Assembly (NCBI RefSeq): GCF_022581195.2
Contig: NC_061462.1
Span: 1,178,001 to 1,242,000, forward strand
From: Helicoverpa zea
Taxonomy: Eukaryota > Arthropoda > Insecta > Lepidoptera > Noctuidae
Reading direction: 5' to 3'
DNA length: 64,000 bases
The position numbers and the translations under genes are program-made. The notes under the pieces are model-generated. The model saw only the letters and a program-made list of their open reading frames with translations, had not been told where the DNA came from and did not search any database. Below, piece after piece: positions 1 through 11,160 of this stretch (position 1 is its first letter; every line of letters starts with the position of its first letter).

Positions 1-94
1 TACTCCTTGCTTTCCCCTCCATTGCACTACTGTAAATATTGTGCTGTGGTTTGTTTAGTCTTTGAGAATTTCAGAATTCATTTTGTTTGCCGAA

Positions 95-310
95 ACTATG
101 GAGAACAAAATGACTTCCAGAATGCATAACGCAAAATCTCCGAAGAAACGTTACTAGCTCCGCCCTAATATGCCTTTTTTAGGACCCGCTAATTTTTAAA
201 AACCCAATCACCAATCAATGACGACTAGTCGTCGACAGATTTGTCTTGATTTGACAAGTAACCTGAACGTCTCGTTAGTTCTATTAAATACGTTGCTCGA
301 CGAAAAATAC
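95..310 (+). repeat. MITE family 1, partial copy
   Basis: This segment matches 28618-28875 over most of its length: ggagaacaaaatgac at the start, then a 'ttactagct(t/c)cgccct' block, then 'gacagatt..tcttgatttgacaag'. It also matches the reverse strand of 43436-44060. It therefore belongs to the same family, which has terminal inverted repeats at 28618. Here only the left terminus is recognisable and the right end is diverged or lost. It is non-autonomous and non-coding. Confidence 0.6.
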
Positions 311-990
311 GAAAAATATAAGTAAATAGATAATAAAATGTTATATGCGCTTGTTCGTTTGTGACGGTAAACAAGCGAAACTGCAAGCGTTCCGAATGCC
401 TTAGGTAAAGTGTGCAAATCGGATCAGTAGTTCCTAACTTTAGATAAGTGCGTTCAAGGATATATAAAGTCTTTCTGCTTTATAATATAAACGGTATAGA
501 AAATATGGATAGACTCATTATAACAACGTGGTGCAATAAAAGTTAAATAGTTTTTTTAAACAACTCAATTTTCTTAAACCAATAATATTCCTCAACGAAG
601 ATGTCTGTCTGTATTTATTTATTTACGTCTGCTGAACGATCCTGTCTCATTACTCGCTACGTAGATTGTTCAGATCTATTTACAAAATACTACTAACGAA
701 CAATATTAAGTCAACTGTCTGGCTGTTTGTTTGTTTGTCTTCATTTACTAGCTATATAATAATAGTTGTTGTAAAATTAGGATACATATTTTGAATACTA
801 ATCCCGGTTTCAGGAGTTACCGATAAAGTGTCAGTTAGTTGATGCTATCTGCTAGATAAAGGTTGCTTATAATTTATGCCAAATGTTGGTATCCGAGACC
901 TGTAACACCGAAAGTTATAGTTTATCTGTCAGTGAATTCCTGATAGGCTATCAGAGACTAATCAGTAGCCTATATCAGTAGCCGGTGAAA
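311..990. other. AT-rich non-coding stretch
   Basis: I see no gene here. It is AT-rich DNA with a short run of tgtttgtttgtc-like sequence near 720-740 and no frame with coding character. Confidence 0.5.
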
Positions 991-993
991 TTG

Positions 994-1155
994 GCTGTAA
1001 GACTTTGGAGCCCGTGGCTAAGAGACGATCCATCATAAAGTTAAGCAGTGCTTAGCGCGGTCAGTACGTGGATGGGTTATCATTCTTCTCATGAAGAGTT
1101 CTTCCATATTTTCGAAGGCACGTTAAATTGGTGGCTGCTGGCTGTCACTTCATCA
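994..1155 (+). mobile_element. 5S-rRNA-headed SINE, partial
   Basis: Positions 1037-1080 closely resemble the internal promoter region of 5S rRNA: gttaagca, then gcgcggtcagtac, then tggatgggt, in the right order and spacing. From about 1113 the sequence continues as ttcgaaggcacgttaaa and a ggctgtca motif, which is the same tail A found in the tRNA-headed SINEs. The copy is truncated soon after the ggctgtca block. Polymerase III transcription from a 5S-like promoter is inferred from the head. It is not a functional 5S gene, because the 5' half of 5S is missing or unrecognisable. Confidence 0.7.
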
Positions 1156-1202
1156 TATTCGACCAGCATTGCAAAATATTAGATATTGAAAACAATGCAA
1201 CC

Positions 1203-1364
1203 TCATCATCCTCCGAGCCTTTTCCCAACCATGTTGGGGTCGGCTTCCAGTCTAACCGGATTCAGCTGAGTTTACTACCTGCTACCTGTGCTTTACAAGA
1301 AGCGACTGCCTATCTGACCTCCTCAACCCAGTTACCCGGGCAACCCGATACCCCTTGGCTAGAC
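1203..1364 (-). mobile_element. SINE tail A, 5'-truncated, with 16-bp TSD
   Basis: The reverse strand reads cagtctagccaaggggtatc, then gggttgcccgggtaactggg, then gaagccgaccccaacatggt, then a catcatcc tail. This is the 3' half of the tail-A SINE seen in full at 46661-47045. It is flanked by a perfect 16-bp direct repeat, TGAAAACAATGCAACC, at 1187-1202 and 1365-1380. The target-site duplication and the 5' truncation show insertion by target-primed reverse transcription. An apparent 79-codon frame over this copy is repeat-derived, not a gene. Confidence 0.9.
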
Positions 1365-1682
1365 TGAAAACAATGCAACCACCACTCTACAAAATGATAT
1401 CTATATAAATTTACACAATAAATAGGTATAAAATACCAGTAATATGTAGTTTATTTACTACCAAACGCGGTTCATCAGTAAAATAAAGTAAACCGTTTGC
1501 GGTGGAACTGTAAACCGGACCGGTCGGTAAACGCTTTTGCGGTGTAAATCGACTAATGATTATGAATCGCTGAATTTAAATAAGGTTCATAAGTTCAATT
1601 AGTTAAATTAGGTTTACATTGCGGATGTAAATTTTGTTATTGCTATGTGTGAGTTATAATAGTTCCTATGTGTATTTGTTAT

Positions 1683-1900
1683 TTAGCTGTTTCCGCGGTT
1701 CCTGGGTCTAGAGAGAAATATTTCCCTCACCCGGATAAAAAGCAGCCTTTGTCCTTTTTCTAAGCTCTCGATTATCTATGTACTAAAATGTGCAGGTATG
1801 TTGTTTAACTATAAAATCGGTTGGGCAGTTTTTGTGTGAAAGAGGGACAAGCGACAAACAGACCACGTTACTTGTGCATTTATAATTAAAAGTAGCATGA
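1683..1900 (-). mobile_element. Helitron-like non-autonomous element, diverged
   Basis: The segment reads as a degenerate minus-strand copy of the family that ends in a CTAG terminus. It has agctgtttccgcgg near the terminus, ggataaaaagcagcc, aaaatcggttgggcagtttttgtgtgaaagag, and gcatttataattaaaagtag at the far end. Cleaner copies with 5'-TC and CTAG-3' ends lie at 47637-47785 and 49079-49237. The terminal CTAG has decayed to TTAG here. Confidence 0.55.
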
Positions 1901-2104
1901 AGATGGGTGTGACATGCCAAATGCCTATTAACGTTTGGTACTTTTATGTTTCTGCTCCCTAATGTATCAAACCAATCTTTAACCCTATACAGCATCTCAG
2001 AAACTCTGTCCACCTTATATCCCTAACCTACAGCAGCAATAGGGTAATGGCTAAAGATTACAGCCACGTCGCCCCGCGTTGCGCACATGATTTACTGCTA
2101 TTAC

Positions 2105-2215
2105 TAGCAGTTCCACGCTCGTCCTGAGAGAACTTCTTCCAGCACCCTGATAAAACATAGCCTATGTTATTTCCTAGGTTCTAGTCTATATGTGTAACTT
2201 TTCATCAGTTTTGAC
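2105..2215 (-). mobile_element. Helitron-like 3' end fragment
   Basis: CTAG at 2106-2109 is followed by cagttccacgctcgtcctgagagaac, gataaaacatagcctatg and a diverged atcagttttga block. This is the same family as 47637-47785, read on the minus strand. It lies between the two blocks of the direct duplication. Confidence 0.5.
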
Positions 2216-2219
2216 CGCT

Positions 2220-2273
2220 CATGCTACCAATATTTTGCAAAAGTTTGTCTTCTGCAAAATACTGGTAGCATGA
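2220..2273. repeat. Hairpin (inverted repeat)
   Basis: catgctaccaatattttgca (2220 onward) pairs with tgcaaaatactggtagcatg (ending 2273), with one mismatch and a short loop. It would form a stem of about 20 bp. No function is apparent. Confidence 0.8.
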
Positions 2274-2481
2274 AGATTACACATATGCCAAATGCCTGTA
2301 TACACCTTTACCTATTGCTGAATCTGTTCTTTAAGACAACTTTATTTGTATTACTTAAACTATTCTTCAAGCTACTACTACTTTCAGGATCTTAGAAACT
2401 ACATCCACCTTATATCCCAGCAATAACGTAATGGCTAAAGATTACGGGCACGTCGTCCCGCGTTGCGCACATGATTTACTG

Positions 2482-3887
2482 CGAGAACACACTTGTTTAC
2501 TGGCCTGTTAAACTGACGGTATTTGCGAGGAAAGGCTCTAGAAGTTTTTTTTTTTGTGTGTGTCGAATTTTTGTAGTGATAAAGATCAAGAGGTGAGGTC
2601 AGTTTGAAATAAGACAGATTTTGAAAAACTTTACAGAACTTATTTTGGCCATATTACTTTCAATAAAAATACACATTTCCAGATTGATACGATAATCATT
2701 TACGAAAGAATCGACGTGTCTTGTTTGACACAGATTATATTTTTTAAAATATAGTATTGTTAATCATGACCAATGGTAATTTTTAACTCCTAGAGCTCAG
2801 TAACCAAACGCAGTTGAAAGCTCCTAAAGGCTAAAACAGCCCCAAGAAAACGACACTAACGAAAAAAGTAATATCGAAAAAGTCCCCGTAGCTTAAAATT
2901 CATTCTAAATCCGTCTCTACCCAAGAGTCTAATAATAAGTCGTAAGTTTAATTAAAAGGCTCTCATGTTAAGTACGTCATAATTGCCGACGTAAGCACTT
3001 ACCTGTAAATAGGTTTAAGTTTTTCAGCGATAAAGCTACGTACACAAAGTAGGGCCGAGCCGAGCGTGAATAGGATTGCATTGTGCCGGTACTAATTGCG
3101 GTTTTTAAGCGTAGTGCCGTATGAGGCCAATTATGTGCGCTACGCTTTATATTTGGACGGCGGTTACACCGAAATGTGGCTTTCTGGATATAATTATTTA
3201 TTTGTCAAGGAAATATATTTTGTTCGTAATACAAAATTATTAGTCTGACAAATTGAAATACTTAATCTATTTTTTTTTTTGGATTTAGAAAAGACACAAT
3301 TTTTCCTTATAATTAAGTTTGGCCCATCCTCGAACCAACCGCGGCAAGTATGGCTTTAATATTGATTGATCAAGCTGTGTGGATTTCTCTGCTCCAAGAG
3401 CTCTAAAATATTTAAAAGATATTCACAAAAAGTATACTTTAATCAAAGTATCATTACCCAGTTTTACTTAATTACAAAGTCTTAAGTAACATAATAACAT
3501 TATTCCGAGAACATAAGCCTTCTCCCGAAAGTTGTTTGTAAATCAATTATTAACAGGTTAAATCTACAACTAATAAGGATTGATAGACTTATGAACAATT
3601 ATTATTTATAGTATCTAATTCTTAATAGAAATTGTGACGAAAGGGGACGTTTTTCTCAGTAACAGCTGTCTTGGCGATCTCTAGACGGATTAGTACGGAT
3701 ATTGGTTTAAGCTATATTCAGACCTTTGGTAGCTCAAATGGGATTAAGGCTTACACAATGAGTATACGGGTTTATCAAGAGTACTAAAATACATGCTCTT
3801 TTTACCACTTTTGTCTTTTAAAAAGTTCACTGACACCATGAGACACAAAAGTTCAACAATCGGTATGGGCAATCACCCACGACTCAT
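2482..3887. other. AT-rich non-coding stretch
   Basis: I see no gene or recognisable mobile element here. It holds homopolymer runs near 2547 and 3270 and a slightly more GC-rich patch at 3040-3180, with no coding frame. Confidence 0.5.
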
Positions 3888-3990
3888 TCATCATCATTTC
3901 AATCAATTGCCGTTCACTGCTGAACGTAGCTTTCTCCCAAGGAACGCCAACCATCCTGGTCATGAATGATCATCATAGTCAGCTCGCATC
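3888..3990 (-). pseudogene. RTE-type retrotransposon 3' end fragment
   Basis: On the minus strand the frame ending near 3911 reads W-R-S-L-G-E-S-Y-V-Q-Q-stop. This matches the C-terminal signature of RTE/BovB-type polyproteins, seen also at 6563-6813 as W-R-A-L-G-E-A-Y-V-Q-Q. The 3' side runs into catcatcat-type simple repeat, the usual RTE tail. Only the last dozen codons survive. Confidence 0.6.
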
Positions 3991-5805
3991 CATCTACTGC
4001 CCGCCAACTAAGGGGAGTTATAAATGCATAAAAATGTGTTACGCTACGGTGTAAATGCAGAATCTCATTCACCATACATTAGAATAACGGCAGGTATATT
4101 AATTCTGGGTTTTTCAAACCTCCGTATTATGCCCAGTGGCGAATGAATGGCTACCCTATGAGTATTAAAGGCAACCCATTCAATTTATATGTATACAGTG
4201 CGAGAACATTTCGACGAACGAAAATGAGTAAGGCGATTAATATTATCCCACCCAAAACAAAAATGTGAAAGACTGCCAAGTTCGATAATATGGGAATGCT
4301 TCGCCTATAAAAGAAGTGAGATCTGAATAAGTACCAAGTTCCATACACATACCTCAGTTAAAAATAGTTACTTTTTAATGATGTTACTTGGCAAGTTTTC
4401 ATACACCGTTATAAACCTACTAAACGCAATAAATCAAGTATTTAATTTTCTATTAAAAGTTGCGCTTTTTTTGCTCGAACTTGGCGGACACACTTCCGTG
4501 TGTCTAGATTGTATGGAGGTAGACAGGAAAAAGTGTATATTTTTTTTTTGGAAAATAACGCGGCGTGATTAGTGTTATTTTATATTTGTGTAATGTTGTA
4601 TTGTGTTTATATTTTGAGTGTATTTTGAGACCGATGATTGACACTTGAGTAGAAACACGTGTAAGAAAAGCCTGTAAGTGTGATCATTGGTGTGTTCATC
4701 AAATAAATGTCATTATATTATGGAAGAAAAATGCCGTTCATTGAGACCTGGCTGACAGATATTTTTAAGATAATTTTGAATCCAATCAAATAGTTTATTC
4801 ACTTCATAATCGTTTTGATACCAAAAGGGTATCTGGTCTGTGTCACTCAATTTGGCGCGCTGTCAATCTCGCGTCAATCTGAGAGTACTTTGAAAAGAGA
4901 AGTAAAGCATTACTAATGTTATAAACTAAAACAACTAGACTGGAAAACTATAAAGCTTGATTGTTCAATAATAATAAATTAAATACCGCTATAGACGCAG
5001 TGGCGACTGTGAGTAGAAAAACACATTACATACATTATCTAGTCGTCAATAAGAAATCATGTTATCACCCCGGTTCGTGAAATGGCCGAGAACTTGCAGA
5101 GGGGTGTTTGGTCTAAGATTTGTAAGCGAAAGCGATTAAACAATTTAATACATGTCATTCGATGTCACTACCACGAGTACACATATATTTTTATACAACA
5201 TATTACACACATTCAATTTTGCGTTGGTGATTGAATAGATTTAAAGATTCAAAGTAGTATTGTCTGAGAAAGAAGTTGCCAATAGAAAAGTAATCGTTAC
5301 CGCAGTTAGGTCCAAAGTGTCGGGCTCTCCCAGAGAGGATTAAAGTTCCTACACAAAATAACTCATTATGGTCATGTAAAACAGTATTTGATAAATATTT
5401 CTAAAGTATAGCTGATTTTTTAAATAATCTTTATACGTCCCAGCCTTTACACCCGCATAATCTTCTAACTTACTCCACATAACCGAGAGAGCATAATAAA
5501 AACTTTCTCGTATAAATAAATAATTCAAGAGCATCGTTTGCGAAAGTCATGGCAAGGGCGATGTATATTAAATTTAATGTGACGTCAGCGTAATGCGTTA
5601 ATTATTTACTTTGTCACTCAACTTCAGTTAGTTTTAAGTGATATTGCGGTCAGCTCGGATTGTGGTCATAATTAGTATTTTAATAAAACTATTATATTCA
5701 CTGAAACTGCAGAATTAGCAAACTTGTTTATTTAATTTAGCGTTTTAAGTGACTTTCAAATAAGGTGGATCTCTTTTAAAAGTGGCTACTATGTCTTGAT
5801 AGTTG
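3991..5805. other. AT-rich non-coding stretch
   Basis: No gene is supported here. Short open frames exist, including a 64-codon one at 4378-4572 rich in hydrophobic residues, but none shows a recognisable domain or coding composition. Confidence 0.5.
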
Positions 5806-5846
5806 ATGTCAAAATAAATACAGTTGTTACCTTACGTCTGTTTCTT
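5806..5846. repeat. Short repeat shared with 8536-8576
   Basis: gatgtcaaaataaatacag then ttgttaccttacgtctg recurs at 8536-8576 as gatgtcaaattaatacag then ttgttaccttatgcctg. The shared block suggests two relics of one unidentified interspersed repeat. Confidence 0.5.
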
Positions 5847-6562
5847 AAGACATCAACTTCTTGAGCTAAGTTTCTTTTGGAAGTAAATTTTGAGTTAAAT
5901 GTTTTATAGAGGTAATGGAAGACTTCTGGGCATAAAATATTGCCAATTTTTTTTCAGTTTTGGTGATGTTACAGATATTATAGCCCAGAAACAATAATAG
6001 CATGTTATAGTATGGTCTGTATATCGCAGTTGATAATTTTTTGTGCAAGAAGTACAGAGATTTGATGAAAAGAAGCTTTTCCAGAAGACATAGTGTACAG
6101 TATTTCAGAGTCTACCTTTGGTAACTATAATCTCCAAAAATAAATAGTGATATTTTAGGAACATTTTGATTTCGACTATCCTTGCATTTCAAGCAACTTT
6201 GTGACCCATAACAATTACTTCGAAACACCTAAACATCCGAAACTTCAGTTAAATTTATAGGCTATAAACATGATATTGTACATTTTGCAGCGGCCGACAG
6301 TTACACCGTAGCCACGGTCGCACTTCTGCGGTCTACAATTCGTCCCTCGGGCGAAATTGTTCGGTGTAGTTGCAACCATACCTTGTTGCAATCTACGATA
6401 TGTTTATTTTGTATTTTAATGCTTTTCTGTTTAAATATGAGTTTGTTTTTGAAGTGCTTGGGAGTTTTTGAAAACATAGTTTTGCGAAGTGCTTTGATTG
6501 TGTGAGAATGTACTGATATGACTATAAAATAGGTTTTTCGTATCATTGAACTTGGCAGGCAC

Positions 6563-6813
6563 ATTATCATCATCATCAGCATATCGCAGTCCACTGCTGG
6601 ACATAGGCCTCTCCAAGTGCACGCCACTGAGATCGATTTTCGGCTTCTCGCATCCAGCTCCTGCCAGCCGTCTTGCGCAAGTCATCACTCCACCGTGCCT
6701 GAGGACGTCCTACACTACGTTTGCCGAGGCGTGGTCTCCACTCTAGAACTCGTTTACCCCAACGGCTATCGGTTCTTCGGCTAATATGGCCAGCCCACTG
6801 CCATTTCAGCTTG
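6563..6813 (-). mobile_element. 5'-truncated RTE-type retrotransposon with 12-bp TSD
   Basis: The minus strand encodes the C-terminus of an RTE/BovB-type polyprotein. It reads K-L-K-W-Q-W-A-G-H-I, then V-G-R-P-Q-A-R-W-S-D-D-L, then W-R-A-L-G-E-A-Y-V-Q-Q-W-T, then a stop, followed by a tgatgatgatgataat tail. The tail lies at the left end. The insert is bounded by a perfect direct repeat, CTTGGCAGGCAC, at 6551-6562 and 6814-6825. It is a dead-on-arrival copy of about 250 bp. Open frames of 60-108 codons over this stretch on either strand are shadows. Confidence 0.92.
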
Positions 6814-6825
6814 CTTGGCAGGCAC

Positions 6826-7984
6826 GCTAGAATTAATTGCAGCTACAGATAATCACACTTCTGTATAGAAAAAAACATTTCAACGTTAATAAAACTGTCG
6901 AAAATAAAATTGCATAAATTCATGAAACTGAGCAAAACTACACATTATTTTCGCAAAACACAATATGACATCCATCGATACCTACTTTTGTCAAAAAACA
7001 AACGAACATCGCTGCTATTCCTCAATCCTCAAAAACAAGATAACACGGATTATCTCAAGTTTAAACAAGCCTTACAAATCCTTGAGTTGGATATATTTTT
7101 ATATCTCTTTGGAGGTGACAAGGCATCTTCACGCCTTTAATAGAGTAATTGAGTTGACAGTAAAAGTTATGAAGACGGCGCGTCGCGGCGTCGCGTTGGC
7201 GGATATCAGCCCTCCCCACCACTTTTCTTTAGCCTCCCCCCCTTGCGGATACGGGCGTAGTGGCAGCAAATAAGTTTGAGTTTATTTGCATTTTCTGGAA
7301 GTAGTTTGGTAGATGTCAAATTGTGGTTTATGTTGGGATTTGAATCTGTTTTGAGTTTTGTGTTTTATATTGAGTTTGGGATTACATTTGTGTGGCATAA
7401 AGAAAAACTCCTATGGGTTTAATATAATTGTGTCTACATTGTAAAAATAATAACGAAATTAGATTTAGTTAAAACTAAGTACAGAAAAAAAATAAGAAAT
7501 CAAAATTCTGGAGATGTCTGATAAAACAAACATTTTAAACTTTGTTCAATACACTTACACTCAAACTATGTATTTAAGCACTGCTCAAATAAATTGAACA
7601 GTCATTTGAACACCAAGCAAAAATAAAATATTTCTTATTTAATTAAAACCCAACTGTTTTGCAGTTGATACTTGTAGAGAACTCATTCTAAAGATCTTCC
7701 GATGAACTCAGAGTAAAACTTATTCGTGGGAAGTGAGCCAGTCATTTATTTTTATGTGGTCACTATTGTTTAGACATTTCTCATTTATAGTCCACTGTTA
7801 TATTTCTTTTGCGCACTACTGGATTGAAATATTCGCTCTATTTTTTTCCATCTATTTTGTGGAAGTTGGTAACTTATTTTTTATTTTGTTAATGCATTTA
7901 CTCGAAAAGTATTTTTAGAGTTAACTATGTTTTATGTATATTTAGGTTTTCCAATGTCTGATTGTATAACTTGTCGTAAAAATG
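6826..7984. other. Non-coding stretch with CG-rich patch
   Basis: No gene is supported. Positions 7175-7265 are noticeably GC-rich (gacggcgcgtcgcggcgtcgcg, then cctccccccc) inside AT-rich DNA. Overlapping frames across 6910-7273 are not convincing as genes. Confidence 0.45.
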
Positions 7985-8085
7985 TACACAGGTCTCACCT
8001 AGCTCAGGAGCCAGGGCTTCCAATATAATTGTACCTTATTTTTATGCCAATAAAACATTTATCATTATCATTTATAATGTACCTG
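7985..8085 (+). mobile_element. Probable LINE 3' end remnant
   Basis: A gccaataaaacatttatcat motif is followed by a tatcattatcattta simple tail. This resembles a non-LTR retrotransposon 3' UTR with a polyadenylation-like AATAAA and a trinucleotide-type tail. No coding remnant was recognised, so the family is unknown. Confidence 0.35.
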
Positions 8086-8689
8086 ATAGGTAATGGTCAT
8101 AAAGAAAGTCGCGATTTACGTTGACTAACTGTCGCGTGCCTCAGAATCAATCTCATGCATTCCCATGCTTAAACTATTGTTATACGGCTGCCGCGAACCA
8201 TGTATCTCAAAAAACTATTCTATTCTTAAAGATATTCTCATTATTTACATAAATCCCTTAAAAAATCTGCTCACTAGATACCAGCACTTTCACCGTACAA
8301 GCTCTTTCTTAAAAGCTTCACAAGTAGCATTTTTCCTTACGTTAGTGCTAGTACTTTGAAGTATATGATTACGAGGCAAAAATAGATGTTTATCAGATCT
8401 TGAGACATCAAAGCGTGTCTACATTACTGTTAGACCGTGATATTTGCTCAAGGTGTCGTACAGATCACGAAACTCGTGTCGAATAGGTCATGGACGTAAA
8501 CATACTTAGTTACTATTGAGAATGTTTTTATCGTCGATGTCAAATTAATACAGTTGTTACCTTATGCCTGCTCCTTTTGTTCTCTAAGATCCGACTTTCA
8601 ATTTCACTTATTCAATTTCACATATTTATGTCCACATTCACCTAAACTATTCTCAGTATCTTGGTTATAATTTCATGGTGGCTATAATA

Positions 8690-8852
8690 ATCATAAGGTT
8701 AAGCCATCCTGTCATTGCAGTTCTATAGATGGGTCATCAATTGTCTTAATGAGTTGCACAGGGTTTCGGAAAACAAGTTAAACTGTGGGTTTCGGCTGTC
8801 ATTCGTACACCTTTGGGGCAGTCGTTAGGGTAAGATGTGATGATGATCACAA
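8690..8852 (+). mobile_element. 5S-headed SINE, diverged
   Basis: aggttaagccatcctgtcat, then tatagatgggtcatc corresponds in order and spacing to the 5S-like head at 1037-1080. It is followed by tttcggaaaacaagttaaact, cggctgtcatt and ggcagtcgttagggta, the opening of tail A, and then gatgatgat. The middle of the tail is absent, so this is a short internally deleted or truncated copy. Confidence 0.6.
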
Positions 8853-10960
8853 AGTGACAACCAGTATAATTTATAGGCAAACACATTTGTTTTCCTTATT
8901 CATTTAATTGTGATGCCTAAAGAAATATCATATTATGAATACAATAATATGGGTTATATTGTGATTTTAGAACAAAGGTCCTTCAAAAGAGCTTATTAAT
9001 GTTCAAGTATTTCTAAAATTATGAGTTCTGCTTACCTCACATGGTAATATTTATATTCTTCGGCGAAAATTCTCGAGAATGCGAATACGTTTTCTGAAAA
9101 CTGGTATCATTTTAACAGAAATAGCTGATGCCTTACATTTTCTTAGAAATTAAACTCACTCCATGTTGAAAATAAAATAAATAGTTGATGCCGGCTCTTT
9201 GAGCAAAGCCAGGCCACGAGCTAGTTAATAGAAAAATTATGAAATTCCCTCACATTTCTTATAAAAAATACTTTAAGGCTTTTTATTGAAAATGGTCGGA
9301 ACTTTTCTGTTTTGCTTTCAGTAACTTCAAAGAAACGGTCCCTTTCTGATAATCCTTCGTTTTATTACCTTTGTTAGTTAATATCAGAAAATATTTCAAA
9401 TATCGAATGTAACTTTTGAACTTACGTTCCACTTTGTACTTAACACTTTCTAAATCTACTTTATTTTGCCAACTGAATTTTCGAACCTATAAATTAGTCT
9501 ATTCAATTTTAAAATTGATTCTGCGATTTTAATATTTAATTCTATTTTTAGCATAAAAACCTGACAGCTTTAGCGTAAATCATTTATGTTATTGAACAAT
9601 TTTCGGTTTATGTTTTCCCTATTACGGATTAGTAAAATTGATTTTTTTTAATCATTTCAAATTCTAGTACAATTTTCATATATTCATTTTATTTTTAGGA
9701 ATGCATTGAAAAAAATACTTCCATCTAGTTGTAGTCTCTCAAGCTACCAAAATATATGCATCCAAGCTTTACAGCTACAGAAAAGAACTCGCATTACCTA
9801 TTAAAGTAACCCGTAATAAAATCCAAGCAAATAAATGTGTTCGTGCAGACAGTAAATATAAAACTCCAGGGGACATTTTATCACCTATTTCCTTCACTAA
9901 ACAGGGTCCGGTCTTTAGTGCACGATATATATTCCCGATATAAAAAGGCGCAGATTTCGAACCAGTACCTGCTTTGCGTCGGTCTCCACTAATGAAACAC
10001 CATTTATCATTCTGACTGCCAAATAAAAGCTTGGAATAAGGGAGTGGGTTGTGTGGGGAGAGATAGCGGTCCAAATTAGTGGTAGTGGTCATTGCAATTT
10101 TTGTTTATACTAAACCACTTTTTGGCCTCGAAGGAGATCAGGCAATTTCCCAGGACATTTATTAGTATAGAAGCGTACTCGACTGATCTGATATTTTTGG
10201 CTTGACCTGTTGTGGTTCATACCCTAGACCCTAGACCTATAAAAGGACTTTTTAATCTAGTCAAATACTAGAAAACCAGCCAGGTGGACTTTTCTTTGTA
10301 GGCACGCATTTTTCTGTTATTATTCTTAGTACAACAACTTATTCCAATGCAAAACCTAGTGTTCTTCTAGCTTATAATGGTGGAAAAGTTTCAATAAACA
10401 AACTAGCATTCAACAAAAGCAAAGTTTATTTATATAACAATTTTCTTCGTGGCCCACTCACAAAGAGCGAACAATTAAAACCTTAGCTAATTAGTAACCG
10501 CTAAGAGTTCTCAACTTGTACCACAACAGGAATTCAGAGTGCTCGCTATAACTTTAATTAGAACCCCGGGGCAAAGAAAATAGTCCAGGAAGGTGGACTT
10601 TCATAAAAATTGCTAGATTTCCAAGAAATTTTGTAGTTATGTCAACTACAGAGATGGGTCTGACGTCAGAACTCGGACTGGTTAATTGGCTTAATCAGTC
10701 AGAATACGACGAATGCGTTCCGTTGAAGCTGCAAATAATTTATTTTTCGGGTTATTTTTGTTTTCTTTTCAGTGTTTATTTATTTGCAATTCTTTTTGCT
10801 TTGAGTATGATTTGAGTTAGTCTTTATGATTGATGTACTATTAAGGTATTTATGGCTTCAAATCTTGAATGTATGTAATAGATTTCTTATGCTTGCTGCA
10901 TGAATCAATTGATGTAAAAAGTTGTTACTTAAAACACAAAAAAATACCTCTGGTTAATCT
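8853..10960. other. AT-rich non-coding stretch
   Basis: No gene is supported. A 105-codon minus frame at 9775-10092 has no recognisable domain. A small perfect palindrome, attctcgagaat, lies near 9070. Confidence 0.5.
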
Positions 10961-10965
10961 ATACA

Positions 10966-11160
10966 TATAATAAAACTGTAGAAAAGTAATTTTTGTACAT
11001 TGAAAAAATTGACAAAAAAATTAGCCAGCATTTTAAAGGATAACTAACAGAACCCATTTCCATCATTTTTGTCATTTTTGTCTGTTTGTCTGTTTGTCTG
11101 TTTGTCTGTTTGTCTGTTTGTCTGTTTATCTGTTTGTTTGTTCGGGATTCACGTAAAATC
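10966..11160 (+). repeat. Helitron-like 5' end with (TGTTTGTC)n microsatellite
   Basis: tctatacatataataaaact at 10966 resembles the 5' ends of the TC-starting elements at 31180 and 49079. About 110 bp inside it lies a run of about eight TGTTTGTC/TGTC units (11079-11142). Such tetranucleotide runs are often carried within these elements and expand by slippage. The 3' end was not located. Confidence 0.5.

Larger units (their letters stand above)
1887..2481. repeat. Imperfect direct duplication (1887-2099 and 2267-2481)
   Basis: Two blocks about 380 bp apart share, in the same order: gcatgaagat, then atgccaaatgcct, then ccaccttatatccc, then gtaatggctaaagattac, and finally cgcgttgcgcacatgattta. 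The last 50 bp are nearly identical (2044-2099 and 2430-2481), while the middle parts are diverged. This suggests an old segmental duplication or two copies of one interspersed repeat lying side by side. Confidence 0.7.

Noticed and set aside
1037..1080. Possible 5S rRNA gene
   Set aside because: Only the internal promoter half is recognisable, and it runs into SINE tail A. It is a SINE head.
4378..4572. Open frame of 64 codons with hydrophobic start
   Set aside because: It has no domain and its length and composition are as expected by chance in AT-rich DNA.
6301..6746. Overlapping frames of 66-108 codons on both strands
   Set aside because: They are shadows of the minus-strand RTE fragment and its flank, in the wrong frames.
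9775..10092. 105-codon minus frame
   Set aside because: It has no recognisable motif, no exon signals I could defend and no repeat family match.
11079..11142. Regularly spaced repeat that might suggest a CRISPR-like array
   Set aside because: It is a simple TGTTTGTC microsatellite without spacers, in a eukaryotic genome.
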